DNA of 64,000 nt, from assembly GCA_051295955.1 (NCBI GenBank), contig JBPDWA010000001.1, positions 62,001 through 126,000 on the forward strand. The letters run 5' to 3'. The stretch is from Enterococcus faecalis_A (GTDB lineage: Bacteria > Bacillota > Bacilli > Lactobacillales > Enterococcaceae). Below the pieces are notes generated by a model, which was not told the DNA's origin, searched no databases, and was given only the letters and a program-made list of their open reading frames with translations. Made by a program: the position numbers and the translations under genes. This document shows positions 34,764 through 43,108 of this stretch, in pieces; positions within the stretch are counted from its first letter, which is position 1, and every line of letters begins with the position of its first letter.

Positions 34764-36164
34764 ATGATGACAAAATATACATTTCCTCAGGGGTTCTGGT
34801 GGGGTTCGGCAGCCAGTGGACCACAAACTGAAGGAAGAGTTGCTGGTGATGGCAAAGGAGATAATATTTGGGATTACTGGTATAAACAAGCACCGAAAAA
34901 ATTTTTTAATCAAGTAGGACCTGAAAAAACATCCGAAGTTTATACAAAATATAAAGAAGATATCCAGCTAATGAAAGCGACCGGACATACAACTTTTCGG
35001 ACTTCTATTCAATGGAGCCGCTTAATTCCAAATGGTACCGGAGCAGTGAATCAAACAGCCGTTGATTTTTACAATGATTATATCAATGAATTGCTGGCTA
35101 ACGGTATCGAACCATTTATTAATTTATATCATTTCGATATGCCAATGGCTTTACAAGAACAAGGCGGCTGGTTGAACCGTAAGACTGTAGATGCTTATGC
35201 TAATTATGCTAAGATGTGTTTTGAATTATTTGGCGATCGTGTCAAAAAATGGTTTACACATAATGAACCGATTGTACCGGTAGAAGGCGGCTACTTGTAT
35301 CAATTCCATTATCCAGCTGAAATTAATTTAAAACACGCTGTCCAAGTTGCTTATCATGAGACATTGTCAAGCGCCAAAGCAATTAAAATCTATCATGAAA
35401 TGAATTTAGGCGGCGACATCGGAATTATTTTAAACCTGACACCAAGCTACCCAAGGGATGAAAATAATCCAGCCGATGTAAAAGCAGCCTCAATTGCTGA
35501 TGCTTTCTTTAATCGCTCTTTCTTAGAGCCGGCAGTTAAAGGCGTATTTCCACAAGACTTAGTAGACCTTATTAAAGAGTTGGATATGCTACCAGAAATG
35601 GCAGCGGATGACTTAGACTTAATCAAAGAAAATACCGTTGATTTATTGGGAATCAACTATTACCAACCAAGACGAATTAAAGCGAAAGAAACACCGATTG
35701 ACCACAGTCATGGGCCGTTGCCAGATGATTATTTTGATAATTACGACATGCCGGGTAAAAAAATGAACCCTTATCGCGGTTGGGAAATTTATGAGAAAGG
35801 AATCTACGATATTTTAACCAATCTCCGTGAAAATTATGGCAATCTTCCTTGCTATATTTCTGAAAATGGCATGGGTGTTGAAGGAGAAGAACAATATATC
35901 AATGCCGACGGAATGATTGAAGATGATTACCGTATTGAGTTTGTTAAAGAACACTTAAAATATGTGCACCAAGCTTTAGCAGAAGGCAGCAACTGTCGCG
36001 GCTACCATATGTGGACGTGCATGGATAATTGGTCTTGGTTGAATGCTTACAAAAACCGCTATGGTTTTATTGCTGTTGATTTAAAAGATGATACGAAACG
36101 AACAATTAAAAAATCTGGCTATTGGTACAAACAAGTTTCCGACCAAAACGGATTTGAAGATTAA
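34764..36164 (+). CDS. 6-phospho-beta-glucosidase (GH1)
   Basis: 466 residues of the GH1 barrel. Catalytic Glu168 is in FTHNEPIVP and nucleophile Glu367 is in YISENGMGV; the N-terminal FPQGFWWGSAASGPQTEG is the GH1 signature. The family cleaves phosphorylated beta-glucosides (cellobiose-6-P, arbutin-6-P) brought in by a PTS. Lys/Tyr near the C-terminus (KNRYGFIAVD) fits the phospho-specific subgroup, and so does the neighbouring PTS EIIC remnant. ATG 34764 follows AAAGGGTG. It is intact although its dedicated transporter is broken, so it must use another PTS or be idle. Confidence 0.92.
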   Translation: MMTKYTFPQGFWWGSAASGPQTEGRVAGDGKGDNIWDYWYKQAPKKFFNQVGPEKTSEVYTKYKEDIQLMKATGHTTFRTSIQWSRLIPNGTGAVNQTAVDFYNDYINELLANGIEPFINLYHFDMPMALQEQGGWLNRKTVDAYANYAKMCFELFGDRVKKWFTHNEPIVPVEGGYLYQFHYPAEINLKHAVQVAYHETLSSAKAIKIYHEMNLGGDIGIILNLTPSYPRDENNPADVKAASIADAFFNRSFLEPAVKGVFPQDLVDLIKELDMLPEMAADDLDLIKENTVDLLGINYYQPRRIKAKETPIDHSHGPLPDDYFDNYDMPGKKMNPYRGWEIYEKGIYDILTNLRENYGNLPCYISENGMGVEGEEQYINADGMIEDDYRIEFVKEHLKYVHQALAEGSNCRGYHMWTCMDNWSWLNAYKNRYGFIAVDLKDDTKRTIKKSGYWYKQVSDQNGFED

Positions 36165-36375
36165 CGTTAAAAAGGAAATGAGTCAGCTGGAATAATATAT
36201 TGAGGAAGTTTAATTGTTATTTATGTAAGGATACTGATTCGCTTCATTAAACTTATGCTATAGTTGACTACTATGATATTAAAATAGTACTGCTAATTAG
36301 TGCTTCCATAAAACATGAAACAGAACTTAATAACAATCTAGCATTTATTTCTGAGTTCAAAAATCTGCCGTTGGT

Positions 36376-36645
36376 GTGATTGAAGAAGTAAAGGCAGAAA
36401 ATAGCTTATATAAGGCTGCTTTAAAAGCTCTACAGACAAATGAGATGAATAAGTTAACTGAAATTGAGTTGCATCTAAAGGAGCAACAATTGGAATCAAT
36501 GAAAAGTGGTAGCTTGGTAAGTACACCAATCGTTGAGCAAGAACGAAAAATTGCTGAGATGAATTATTTAATTGAAAATAACATTTCTCAAGGTGACTAT
36601 TCAACTAACAGTTCCCTTTGTATCGATGATGCTTTTTGTTTATAG
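36376..36645 (+). CDS. Hypothetical helical protein, possibly a truncated YlbF-like gene
   Basis: 89 residues from a GTG start without a clear ribosome-binding site. It is helical and rich in Glu/Lys (LYKAALKALQTNEMNKLTEI, QQLESMKSGSL). Just upstream, another frame also reads sensibly (ETELNNNLAFISEFKNLP), so the gene may be a frameshifted remnant. The helix pattern recalls YlbF/YmcA proteins, but I do not claim identity. The antisense frame in the same place looks like a shadow. Confidence 0.35.
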   Translation: MIEEVKAENSLYKAALKALQTNEMNKLTEIELHLKEQQLESMKSGSLVSTPIVEQERKIAEMNYLIENNISQGDYSTNSSLCIDDAFCL

Positions 36646-36710
36646 CTTAGCTGGTATATTGGTGCTAATGTCTAGTGTAAAGTATAAACAGAATAGAATT
36701 TGATAGAAAA

Positions 36711-36763
36711 ACATATAAAAAAAGCAAGTAAGTTTTTCCCAACTTACTTGCTTTTTTATATGT
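36711..36763. terminator. Long bidirectional terminator downstream of dtpT
   Basis: The 24-base arm 36711-36734 pairs with 36741-36763 around a short TTTCCC loop; it includes GCAAGTAAGTT/AACTTACTTGC. A/T tracts on both sides supply U-tails in both directions. Confidence 0.82.
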
Positions 36764-36765
36764 TT

Positions 36766-38247
36766 TTATCGAATAGACCCCATCAAATTTTTAATTGGTT
36801 TTTTGATTAAGAATAACAATAAGCCGGCAATTACAGCTACAAGTCCGACAATACCGAAGTAAGCTGATTCTGTATGCGGCGTGTAGAAACGAGCAATTTG
36901 GGCGTTGATGGCTTGTGAAGCGGCATCAGCTAACAACCAAATCGCCACTGTTTGTGCCTCGAAGGCTTTCGGTGCGAGCTTTGTTGTGATCGATAAGCCG
37001 ACTGGAGATAAGCACATTTCACCGACAATCATAATGAAGAAACTAAACAGCAACCATAACGGACTTACTCGTGTATCTGTTCCATATAATAAGCCAGGTA
37101 ACATCAATAAGACAAAAGATAAACCGGCAAAAACCAAACCTATTGAAAATTTTACTACAGTAGAAGGTTGACGTTTGCCCAGTTTCGTCCATAAAGTAAC
37201 GAAAACCGGTGTTAATATTACAACAAAAACTGGATTTAATGATTGGAACCAGCTAGCTGCGATCGGGATACCAAACAAGCTAGTTTGTGTCCGTTCACTA
37301 GCGAAAAGCGCTAGAATTGAAGAGCCTTGTTCTTCCAGTGACCAAAAGACGATAGCTGCTATAAAGAGTGGCAAGTAAGCTAAAACTCTTGGTTTTTCCT
37401 CTGGAGTTACATTTTTTGACGTCAACATTTTCGTAAAGTAATAAATTGGTAGCAAAATACCTAGAACACTGATTGTATTGATGAAAAAGTCAATCGTTAA
37501 TTTGCCCATTACTGCTGCGCCGCCAAAGATCACTGCCGCTACGATTAAAGCAATCACAAAAGCACGAACGAATTTTTTACGTTCTTCAGCAGTCATTGGA
37601 TTTGTAGGAGCTTTACCGATTCCAGCTAATGATTTTTTTCCTTGGAAATGGTATTGCAACAAACCGAAGAACATACCGATTGCCGCGATTGAGAAACCTA
37701 AGTGGTAATTGTAATCTTGACCTAAAGTACCAACGATAAATGGGGCTAAAAAGCCTCCGATGTTGATACCCATATAAAAAATAGAAAAACCAGCATCACG
37801 TCTTAAATCAGCGTCGGAGTATAAATGACCAACCATCCCTGAAACGTTAGGCTTTAACATCCCGGTTCCAATTACAATGGTAATCATTGATACAAATAAG
37901 GCTGGTACTCCAAATGGCGTAGCCAAAATAATATGTCCTAACATAATAAAGACGCCACCATAAAAGACGGTTTTGTGAGAACCTAACCAGCGGTCTGAAA
38001 TCCACCCGCCGATAATACTAGACATGAAAACCATTGAGCCGTAAATAGACATTATTGCTAATGCCGTTGATTGAGGCAATCCTAATCCACCGTTTGCGAC
38101 TGTATCATAAATATAATAAATTAAAATAGCTCGCATGCCGTAGTAGCTAAATCTTTCCCACATTTCAGTGAAGAAAAGCGTTGATAACCCCTTAGGCTGT
38201 CCTAGAAAAGATCGATCTAGTTTTTCCAACTGTTCTTTGTCATCCAT
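36766..38247 (-). CDS. dtpT: Di/tripeptide:H+ symporter (POT/PTR family)
   Basis: 493 residues with about 14 membrane helices. POT signatures: the N-terminal EMWERFSYYGMRA (ExxERFxYYG) near residues 29-41, then GGWISDRWLGSHK, and FSIFYMGINIGGFLAPFI, the PTR2 motif. It imports di- and tripeptides with protons and matches lactococcal DtpT over the full length. ATG 38247 follows GGAG. A near-perfect CodY box lies 22 bases upstream of the start, so it should be repressed when branched-chain amino acids and GTP are plentiful. Confidence 0.92.
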   Translation of the reverse strand: MDDKEQLEKLDRSFLGQPKGLSTLFFTEMWERFSYYGMRAILIYYIYDTVANGGLGLPQSTALAIMSIYGSMVFMSSIIGGWISDRWLGSHKTVFYGGVFIMLGHIILATPFGVPALFVSMITIVIGTGMLKPNVSGMVGHLYSDADLRRDAGFSIFYMGINIGGFLAPFIVGTLGQDYNYHLGFSIAAIGMFFGLLQYHFQGKKSLAGIGKAPTNPMTAEERKKFVRAFVIALIVAAVIFGGAAVMGKLTIDFFINTISVLGILLPIYYFTKMLTSKNVTPEEKPRVLAYLPLFIAAIVFWSLEEQGSSILALFASERTQTSLFGIPIAASWFQSLNPVFVVILTPVFVTLWTKLGKRQPSTVVKFSIGLVFAGLSFVLLMLPGLLYGTDTRVSPLWLLFSFFIMIVGEMCLSPVGLSITTKLAPKAFEAQTVAIWLLADAASQAINAQIARFYTPHTESAYFGIVGLVAVIAGLLLFLIKKPIKNLMGSIR

Positions 38248-38268
38248 AAAGAAAACTCCAATTCATTT

Positions 38269-38283
38269 AATATTCTGAAAATT
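38269..38283 (-). promoter_or_regulatory. CodY-like operator in the dtpT leader
   Basis: AATATTCTGAAAATT differs from the CodY consensus AATTTTCWGAAAATT by one base. Its position, 22 bases before the start codon, fits repression of transcription at the promoter or just after it. Confidence 0.65.
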
Positions 38284-38591
38284 CGTCCATGAAAACATCT
38301 TGAAAAATGTAGTCTTTTACAGTGTAGTACTTTTGTATTGGATTTTAGCGAATAAAAAAAGCCCTATAATAAAAAATAACAATTATAAAAATGTGGGAAT
38401 AAAGAGAAAAAAAGTCCTAATAAATCTGAACAAAGGATAAGAAAAATCATCCAACGGTTAAAACATCAGCCTTTTAAAATATTTTCGGCAAGGCGAAAAA
38501 ATGGCAAAAAAATTAGTAAAAAACTTTTTTTCCCTAATAAAAAACAAAAAATAAAATATAGTGAATAAATATAATAGGAGGAGGCGTAAGA

Positions 38592-38693
38592 TTGAATATA
38601 AATATAGTAGAAATGGGAAAAAAGCGGATAAATTGTATAAATACCGAATTTGAACCGGCTGGTAAAAATTTTTCCTTCTATAATAGTAGATAA
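38592..38693 (+). CDS. Possible 33-residue peptide gene
   Basis: A TTG start seven bases after an excellent ribosome-binding site (AGGAGGAGG, 38576-38584) opens a 33-codon frame (MNINIVEMGKKRINC...), then TAA. The site is strong and the peptide is polar with one Cys. No homology was recognised. The frame could be a leader peptide or chance in AT-rich DNA. Confidence 0.35.
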   Translation: MNINIVEMGKKRINCINTEFEPAGKNFSFYNSR

Positions 38694-38716
38694 AACCAGA
38701 TAGAATAAATAGATCA

Positions 38717-38848
38717 ATGAGGAAGGGAAAAGCAGCCCGTTTTCTTCCTAAAAAGCAGCTCTCCTATTTACTAGAAACCAATAAAGGCGAAAATGACTTC
38801 TATGAATTTGTTCATAACTGGAAACTTGTGAGTAAGGAAAGGGTCTAA
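38717..38848 (+). CDS. Possible 43-residue basic protein
   Basis: An ATG opens 43 codons beginning MRKGKAARFLPKKQL and continuing through LLETNKGENDFYEFVHNW. Composition and codon use look protein-like, but there is no good ribosome-binding site. It may be a remnant, or an ORF coupled to the 33-codon frame ending 23 bases before it. Confidence 0.3.
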   Translation: MRKGKAARFLPKKQLSYLLETNKGENDFYEFVHNWKLVSKERV

Positions 38849-39254
38849 TTTCTAGTGGTAAAAATCTACCATACTTATTGATTCTTGTAAAAAATTATGC
38901 TGACTCAAATAGAAAATGATGTCTTTTTTTTTATACAAAATGTATTTATTTTGGCGAAAATTTTGTAATAATTTCGTTATGTAAACTAAAATTTCAAGAA
39001 AAAAAGTAATTTTTGAAATAATAATTCATTTTTTTTATAAAAAATTGGAAAAAGTAAAATCCTATAACACGAAGCTTTAGGGAAGTTTGTATTACAAATC
39101 GTAACAGAACGAACGTTCTCGTAATAAATTGTTACAGAATATTCACCTAATAAGAGCAAATCGATGATAAAGTAAGCCATGTCGTTTGACAAAAACAAAA
39201 TGACATGTAGCCACAATGTGAGACTACAAAATTATATTTATGAAGGAGAGCAAC
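38849..39254 (+). promoter_or_regulatory. Upstream region of LysM gene copy 1
   Basis: AT-rich, no gene. It holds a TTTGTATTACAAA palindrome (39086-39098) overlapping ATTACAAATCGTAACA (39091-39106), whose equivalent TTTACAAATCGTTACA lies upstream of copy 2, and an AGAACGAACGTTCTC palindrome nearby. The last 32 bases before the ATG (from CTACAAAATTATATTTA) match copy 2 except for one base. The half-sites TGTTAC and TGTAAT resemble those of WalR but are spaced 10 bases apart, not 11. Confidence 0.5.
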
Positions 39255-39830
39255 ATGAAATCACTTAAAACAATTTTATTAGGAACAACATTGGCAGCAG
39301 GAATGGGATTATATTTAGGAACATCAGCTGCAAATGCTGACAGCTTATATACAGTCAAAGCCGGAGATACGTTATCAACGATCTCGGAACAATTTGCAGG
39401 CAACAATACATTGATCCAATCAATCGCAGAAAAAAATCAAATCAGTAACATTAACTTGATTTTTGAAGGACAACAATTAACAATCCCAACAGATGTTGAA
39501 GCACCAGCATCAGTTCAAACAGAACAACAAGCACCGGTTCAAACAGAACAAACAGCACCGGTTGAAACTCCTGCACCAACTCCTGCACCAACAACAAGCA
39601 CAGCAGTGAGCGGCAACGCAGCCAAAGAATGGATTGCTCAAAAAGAATCCAGCGGTTCATATAGTGCAACAAACGGTCGCTACATCGGACGTTATCAATT
39701 AGATGCTTCTTACTTAAATGGAGATTACTCAGAAGCCAATCAAGAACGAGTAGCAGACAGCTATGTTGCCGGTCGTTACGGTTCTTGGGAAGCAGCACAA
39801 GCTTTCTGGATGGCTAACGGTTGGTACTAA
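39255..39830 (+). CDS. Secreted LysM and transglycosylase-like (resuscitation-factor-type) protein, copy 1
   Basis: 191 residues. The signal peptide (KSLKTILLGTTLAAGMGLYLG..ANA) ends near residue 27, followed by a LysM domain (LYTVKAGDTLSTISEQF...QQLTIPT, about 30-75) that binds peptidoglycan. A Thr/Pro/Gln-rich linker follows, then a lysozyme-like C-terminus (AKEWIAQKESSGSYSATNGR and YIGRYQLD) like IsaA/SceD-type transglycosylases. The Glu in QKESSG is the probable catalytic residue. ATG 39255 follows GAAGGAGAG. An identical-length copy at 54963 differs at four bases. Acts outside the cell on the wall. Confidence 0.9.
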   Translation: MKSLKTILLGTTLAAGMGLYLGTSAANADSLYTVKAGDTLSTISEQFAGNNTLIQSIAEKNQISNINLIFEGQQLTIPTDVEAPASVQTEQQAPVQTEQTAPVETPAPTPAPTTSTAVSGNAAKEWIAQKESSGSYSATNGRYIGRYQLDASYLNGDYSEANQERVADSYVAGRYGSWEAAQAFWMANGWY

Positions 39831-39880
39831 TACCAGAATATAAATAAAAAATTAGCGATAGAATTCACATAAAATAAAGG

Positions 39881-39928
39881 AACTCCCAAAAAATCATGCG
39901 TGAAAACGACGATTTTTGGGAGTTTTTT
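39881..39928 (+). terminator. Terminator of LysM copy 1
   Basis: AACTCCCAAAAAATC (39881-39895) pairs with GATTTTTGGGAGTT (39911-39924), then a T-run. Confidence 0.85.
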
Positions 39929-40358
39929 TGGAATGATTCGGCAGTATGTTTAGCAAATGAGCCTCATAAACTTCCTCTAGGTGGACTTCAGCTATAAGCA
40001 ATGCTGAACAACAGCTCCTGCAATAAAACAGCCTGTTCTTCAGAAACAATTGACTACATTGTATTTTTTTGATACTGCCAGGCAACCATAAAGGCATCAT
40101 TTCCAGAAATTGTAAGTAATATGGCATTTCCCTATGACAGTACGCTTCGTGTTATTTCCGATAACTTTGACGAAATAGGAATTTGTAGCTTTGTATCGTA
40201 GCTTCTTTTTTTATACCAGAATAATCAGTAAAAAAGAATAATTATTGCTAGATTTAAATGAATGATCGGAAAAAAAGTAGAATTCCGCTCTATTTGTTTT
40301 ATTTTTTTGTTATTCTTATGATATAACGAATATTTTTAATGAAAAAACGAATTTGATA
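39929..40358. other. Gene-free interval before the ABC importer operon
   Basis: No intact gene. On the minus strand a broken frame (for example AILLTISGNDAFMVAWQYQKN, then SIVSEEQAVLLQELLFSIAYS with stops between, about 40115-39960) looks like a decayed coding region, but I cannot name it. Near the right end are the AACGAA repeats described under the importer promoter. Confidence 0.35.
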
Positions 40359-40387
40359 TTGAAATAATCTTTCAGGTTGATTATAAT
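40359..40387 (+). promoter_or_regulatory. Promoter of the ABC importer/deaminase operon
   Basis: TTGAAA (40359-40364), a 17-base spacer, and TATAAT (40382-40387), 33 bases before the first ATG. The motif AACGAA occurs at about 40325, 40346 and 40399, flanking the promoter. These are weak matches to the PurR box core (CCGAAC). Confidence 0.7.
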
Positions 40388-40419
40388 TAACCAGTGAAAA
40401 ACGAACGAGGAGTGTTGTA

Positions 40420-41256
40420 ATGAATAAAAATGTTCCGTATTTTATTGTGGCTCCAGGAATAATTTTATTGCTTTTTTTCTTGATGCTGCCATTGATCAAT
40501 AGCATTTGGCCAACGTTATTTGCTGGACAGGCAGTAATGTTTGGTAATTATCTTGATTTTTTTAAAGACAGCTACAATCTTTCAATCTTTTGGCGAACGA
40601 TACGTATTTCAGGAATTGTGACGCTAATTACTATTTTACTGGGAATTCCCACCGCATATTTTATTGCTGGGGTTAACAAAAAATGGCGTGGCATTTTAAT
40701 GGCCTTGATACTTTTCCCATTACTAACGAATTCAGTTATTCGTAGTTTTGCTTGGATTAATATTTTAGGAAAGTCCGGCGTTGTAAATACTCTATTAATA
40801 AAACTCGGCATTATTCATCAACCATTGAATTTACTTTATACGGAATTTGCGATTATTGTCGGTTCGGTTTATCTATTTTTACCAACTATGATTATGACGT
40901 TAGTCGGCGTCATGGAAACAATTGAAGGCGAAACTTTGGAGGCTGCTGAAACGCTAGGTGCCAGTCCGTTTTCTGCTTTTTGTAAAATCGTTTTACCCCT
41001 TTCTGTCCCAGGCACCATTGTCGGCAGTATACTAGTTTTTACCGGAACGCTGACTGCTTATACTACGCCCCAATTATTAGGCGGCAACCAAAAAATGATG
41101 ATGTCCACTTTTCTTTATCAGAAAGCGACAACGCTAGGGGACTGGAATTCAGCGAGTGTTTTAGCTTTTATTATGATTGTTGTTACATTAATCGTAATGA
41201 AATTATTAAACAGTATAGCTAAACGAGTGGATCGGAGGGAATTGAACCGTGCATAA
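40420..41256 (+). CDS. Spermidine/putrescine-type ABC importer permease 1 (PotB-like)
   Basis: 278 residues with six membrane helices and the ABC-importer coupling motif EAAETLGASPFSAFCKIVLPLSVPG (about 180-205), of the MetI/PotB type. FIVAPGIILLLFFLMLPLINSIWPTL is the first helix. The ligand is open: the family carries polyamines, but the operon also contains deaminases. It overlaps the second permease gene by eight bases. Confidence 0.88.
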   Translation: MNKNVPYFIVAPGIILLLFFLMLPLINSIWPTLFAGQAVMFGNYLDFFKDSYNLSIFWRTIRISGIVTLITILLGIPTAYFIAGVNKKWRGILMALILFPLLTNSVIRSFAWINILGKSGVVNTLLIKLGIIHQPLNLLYTEFAIIVGSVYLFLPTMIMTLVGVMETIEGETLEAAETLGASPFSAFCKIVLPLSVPGTIVGSILVFTGTLTAYTTPQLLGGNQKMMMSTFLYQKATTLGDWNSASVLAFIMIVVTLIVMKLLNSIAKRVDRRELNRA

Positions 41257-42028
41257 ACAAAAAGGGATGACGATCATCGCCATTTGTGTCTTTTTATTTT
41301 TATTTTTACCGCTATGTTTAATTGTTGTGACTTCATTTGGGACTGCGGCGGCTATACAATTTCCCATCAAAGGTTTCACATTGGATTGGTATGCCAAAGC
41401 TTTACAGTCTGAAACCTTTATGAGCAGTTTTAAGCTAAGTTTAATCATCGGTGGCTTGGCTACCTTATTGGCATTATTAATCGGCGTGCCGGCTGCGTAT
41501 GCTCTGGCTCGTTATTCAGTGAAAGGGAAAAACTTAATCAAAAGTTTCTTTCTATCACCCACTGTAATTCCGGGAATCGTTGTGGGGTATTCTTTATTTC
41601 AATTTATTGTTATTCAATTAGGATTGCCGGTGTTCCAAGGTTTGTTGATGGGTCATTTTTTAATTAGTTTGCCTTACATCATTCGTGTTGTGGGATCCAG
41701 CATGGAACAAATGGATTATTCAATTGAAGAAGTAGCTTGGACTTTGGGCTGTACGCGCCTTCGAGCATTCATACAAATTGTGCTGCCAAATGTATCTTCC
41801 GGCATCTTTGCTGCATTTATGTTGGCCTTTGTGAATTCCTTTAACAATGTTCCGGTTTCTATGTTTTTATCCGGCCCTGGAGTTACGATGCTGCCAACGT
41901 CATTGTTAAGTTACATGGAGTATAACTATGATCCAACTGTTTCAGCGATTTCAGTTCTTTTGATGTTATTGACAATCGCATTGATGTTTTTAATTGAAAA
42001 GACATTAGGCTTAGCTTCCATTGCCTAA
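41249..42028 (+). CDS. Spermidine/putrescine-type ABC importer permease 2 (PotC-like)
   Basis: 259 residues, six helices, with the coupling motif EEVAWTLGCTRLRAFIQIVLPNVSSG (about 168-190) and PAAYALARYSVKGK. The start is GTG 41249 after GGAGGG inside the preceding gene, so the two permeases are translated together as a heterodimeric channel. Followed 15 bases later by the ATPase gene. Confidence 0.88.
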   Translation: MHKQKGMTIIAICVFLFLFLPLCLIVVTSFGTAAAIQFPIKGFTLDWYAKALQSETFMSSFKLSLIIGGLATLLALLIGVPAAYALARYSVKGKNLIKSFFLSPTVIPGIVVGYSLFQFIVIQLGLPVFQGLLMGHFLISLPYIIRVVGSSMEQMDYSIEEVAWTLGCTRLRAFIQIVLPNVSSGIFAAFMLAFVNSFNNVPVSMFLSGPGVTMLPTSLLSYMEYNYDPTVSAISVLLMLLTIALMFLIEKTLGLASIA

Positions 42029-42043
42029 AAAGGAGAGAATTAC

Positions 42044-43084
42044 GTGAGTTTTGTAAACTTGAAAGATATCCGCGTCAGTTACGACGGAAAGCAAAATATT
42101 TTAAAAGACTTATCGATTGATATGAAAAAAGGTGAATTAGTTTCACTTTTAGGACCAAGCGGCTGTGGGAAAACCACGACGTTACGAGTCATTGCCGGAC
42201 TAATTAAACCGCAAGCCGGACAGTTCTTATTAGAGACTCAAAACTTGACTAAAGTTCCTGTTCATAAGCGAAACTTTGGCATGGTGTTTCAAAGCTATGC
42301 ACTATTTCCTCATCTAACAATTGCTGAAAACGTGGCTTTTGGACTGAAACTACGAAAAGAAAAAAAAGCTGTCATTGATGAAAAAGTCAAAAACATGTTA
42401 GCTATCTGCGGTTTGGAAAATTTGGGGGAGCGTTATCCTAAACAACTTTCCGGCGGCCAAAGACAACGAGTAGCACTAGCACGAGCGTTAGTGATTGAAC
42501 CTGAATTATTATTGCTGGATGAACCGTTGAGCAATTTAGATGCTAAATTGCGTGTTGCGATGCGCATTGAAATTAAACGGATTCAACAACGATTAGGGAT
42601 TACGACGGTTTTTGTTACACATGATCAGGAAGAATGCTTCTCTATTTCTGATAAAGTGGCTATTATGAACAATGGAATCATCGAGCAATATGATACACCG
42701 GAAGTGATTTATCGTCGACCAAAAACAAAGTTTGTCGCTCAGTTTATTGGTTTTGAGAATTTCTTTTCTGTAATTCGAGTGGATGAAAAACATTACAAAG
42801 CAGACAACGGCCAAGTATTTACAACTGCTGCTGCCGATTCTGATGGTGAAACAGCAACAGCAACGATTCGGCCGGAAGATATTGAAATTGTTTCATCGGC
42901 AAATGAGGATACGGTAGCCGGTCGAGTAGTCGTGCGGACTTTTTTAGGGAAAAGTTACCAATATGAGATAGCAACAGAGCTAGGAACGTTGTTGGTTAAT
43001 GGCTCTGCGGAACAAATTTATGCAACGAATGATCCTATTTTATTAGTTTTTCCAGCTGAAAAATTAGTAATTTTAGATAACTAA
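42044..43084 (+). CDS. ABC importer ATPase (PotA-like)
   Basis: 346 residues. Walker A GPSGCGKTT (about residues 37-45), the Q-loop region FQSYALFPH, the signature LSGGQRQRVALARAL, Walker B LLLLDEPLSNLDA and His-loop THDQEE, then a C-terminal TOBE-like regulatory domain (about 245-345). This is the PotA/CysA-type ATPase that drives the two permeases. The start is GTG 42044, seven bases after AAAGGAGAG. Confidence 0.92.
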   Translation: MSFVNLKDIRVSYDGKQNILKDLSIDMKKGELVSLLGPSGCGKTTTLRVIAGLIKPQAGQFLLETQNLTKVPVHKRNFGMVFQSYALFPHLTIAENVAFGLKLRKEKKAVIDEKVKNMLAICGLENLGERYPKQLSGGQRQRVALARALVIEPELLLLDEPLSNLDAKLRVAMRIEIKRIQQRLGITTVFVTHDQEECFSISDKVAIMNNGIIEQYDTPEVIYRRPKTKFVAQFIGFENFFSVIRVDEKHYKADNGQVFTTAAADSDGETATATIRPEDIEIVSSANEDTVAGRVVVRTFLGKSYQYEIATELGTLLVNGSAEQIYATNDPILLVFPAEKLVILDN

Positions 43085-43108
43085 CCTATGAAGGAGCGAA
43101 AAAAGATA

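Noticed and set aside
36338..36604. 88-codon minus-strand frame opposite the YlbF-like frame
   Set aside because: It is the reverse of a helical, Glu/Lys-rich frame and shows no ribosome-binding site.
39451..39798. Minus-strand frames opposite the LysM genes (also at 55291-55506)
   Set aside because: They exist only because the Gln/Pro/Thr-rich coding strand lacks stop complements; shadows of the real genes.
39894..40127. 77-codon minus-strand frame after LysM copy 1
   Set aside because: It starts inside the terminator of LysM copy 1 and another frame in the same place is more protein-like but broken; no gene claimed.
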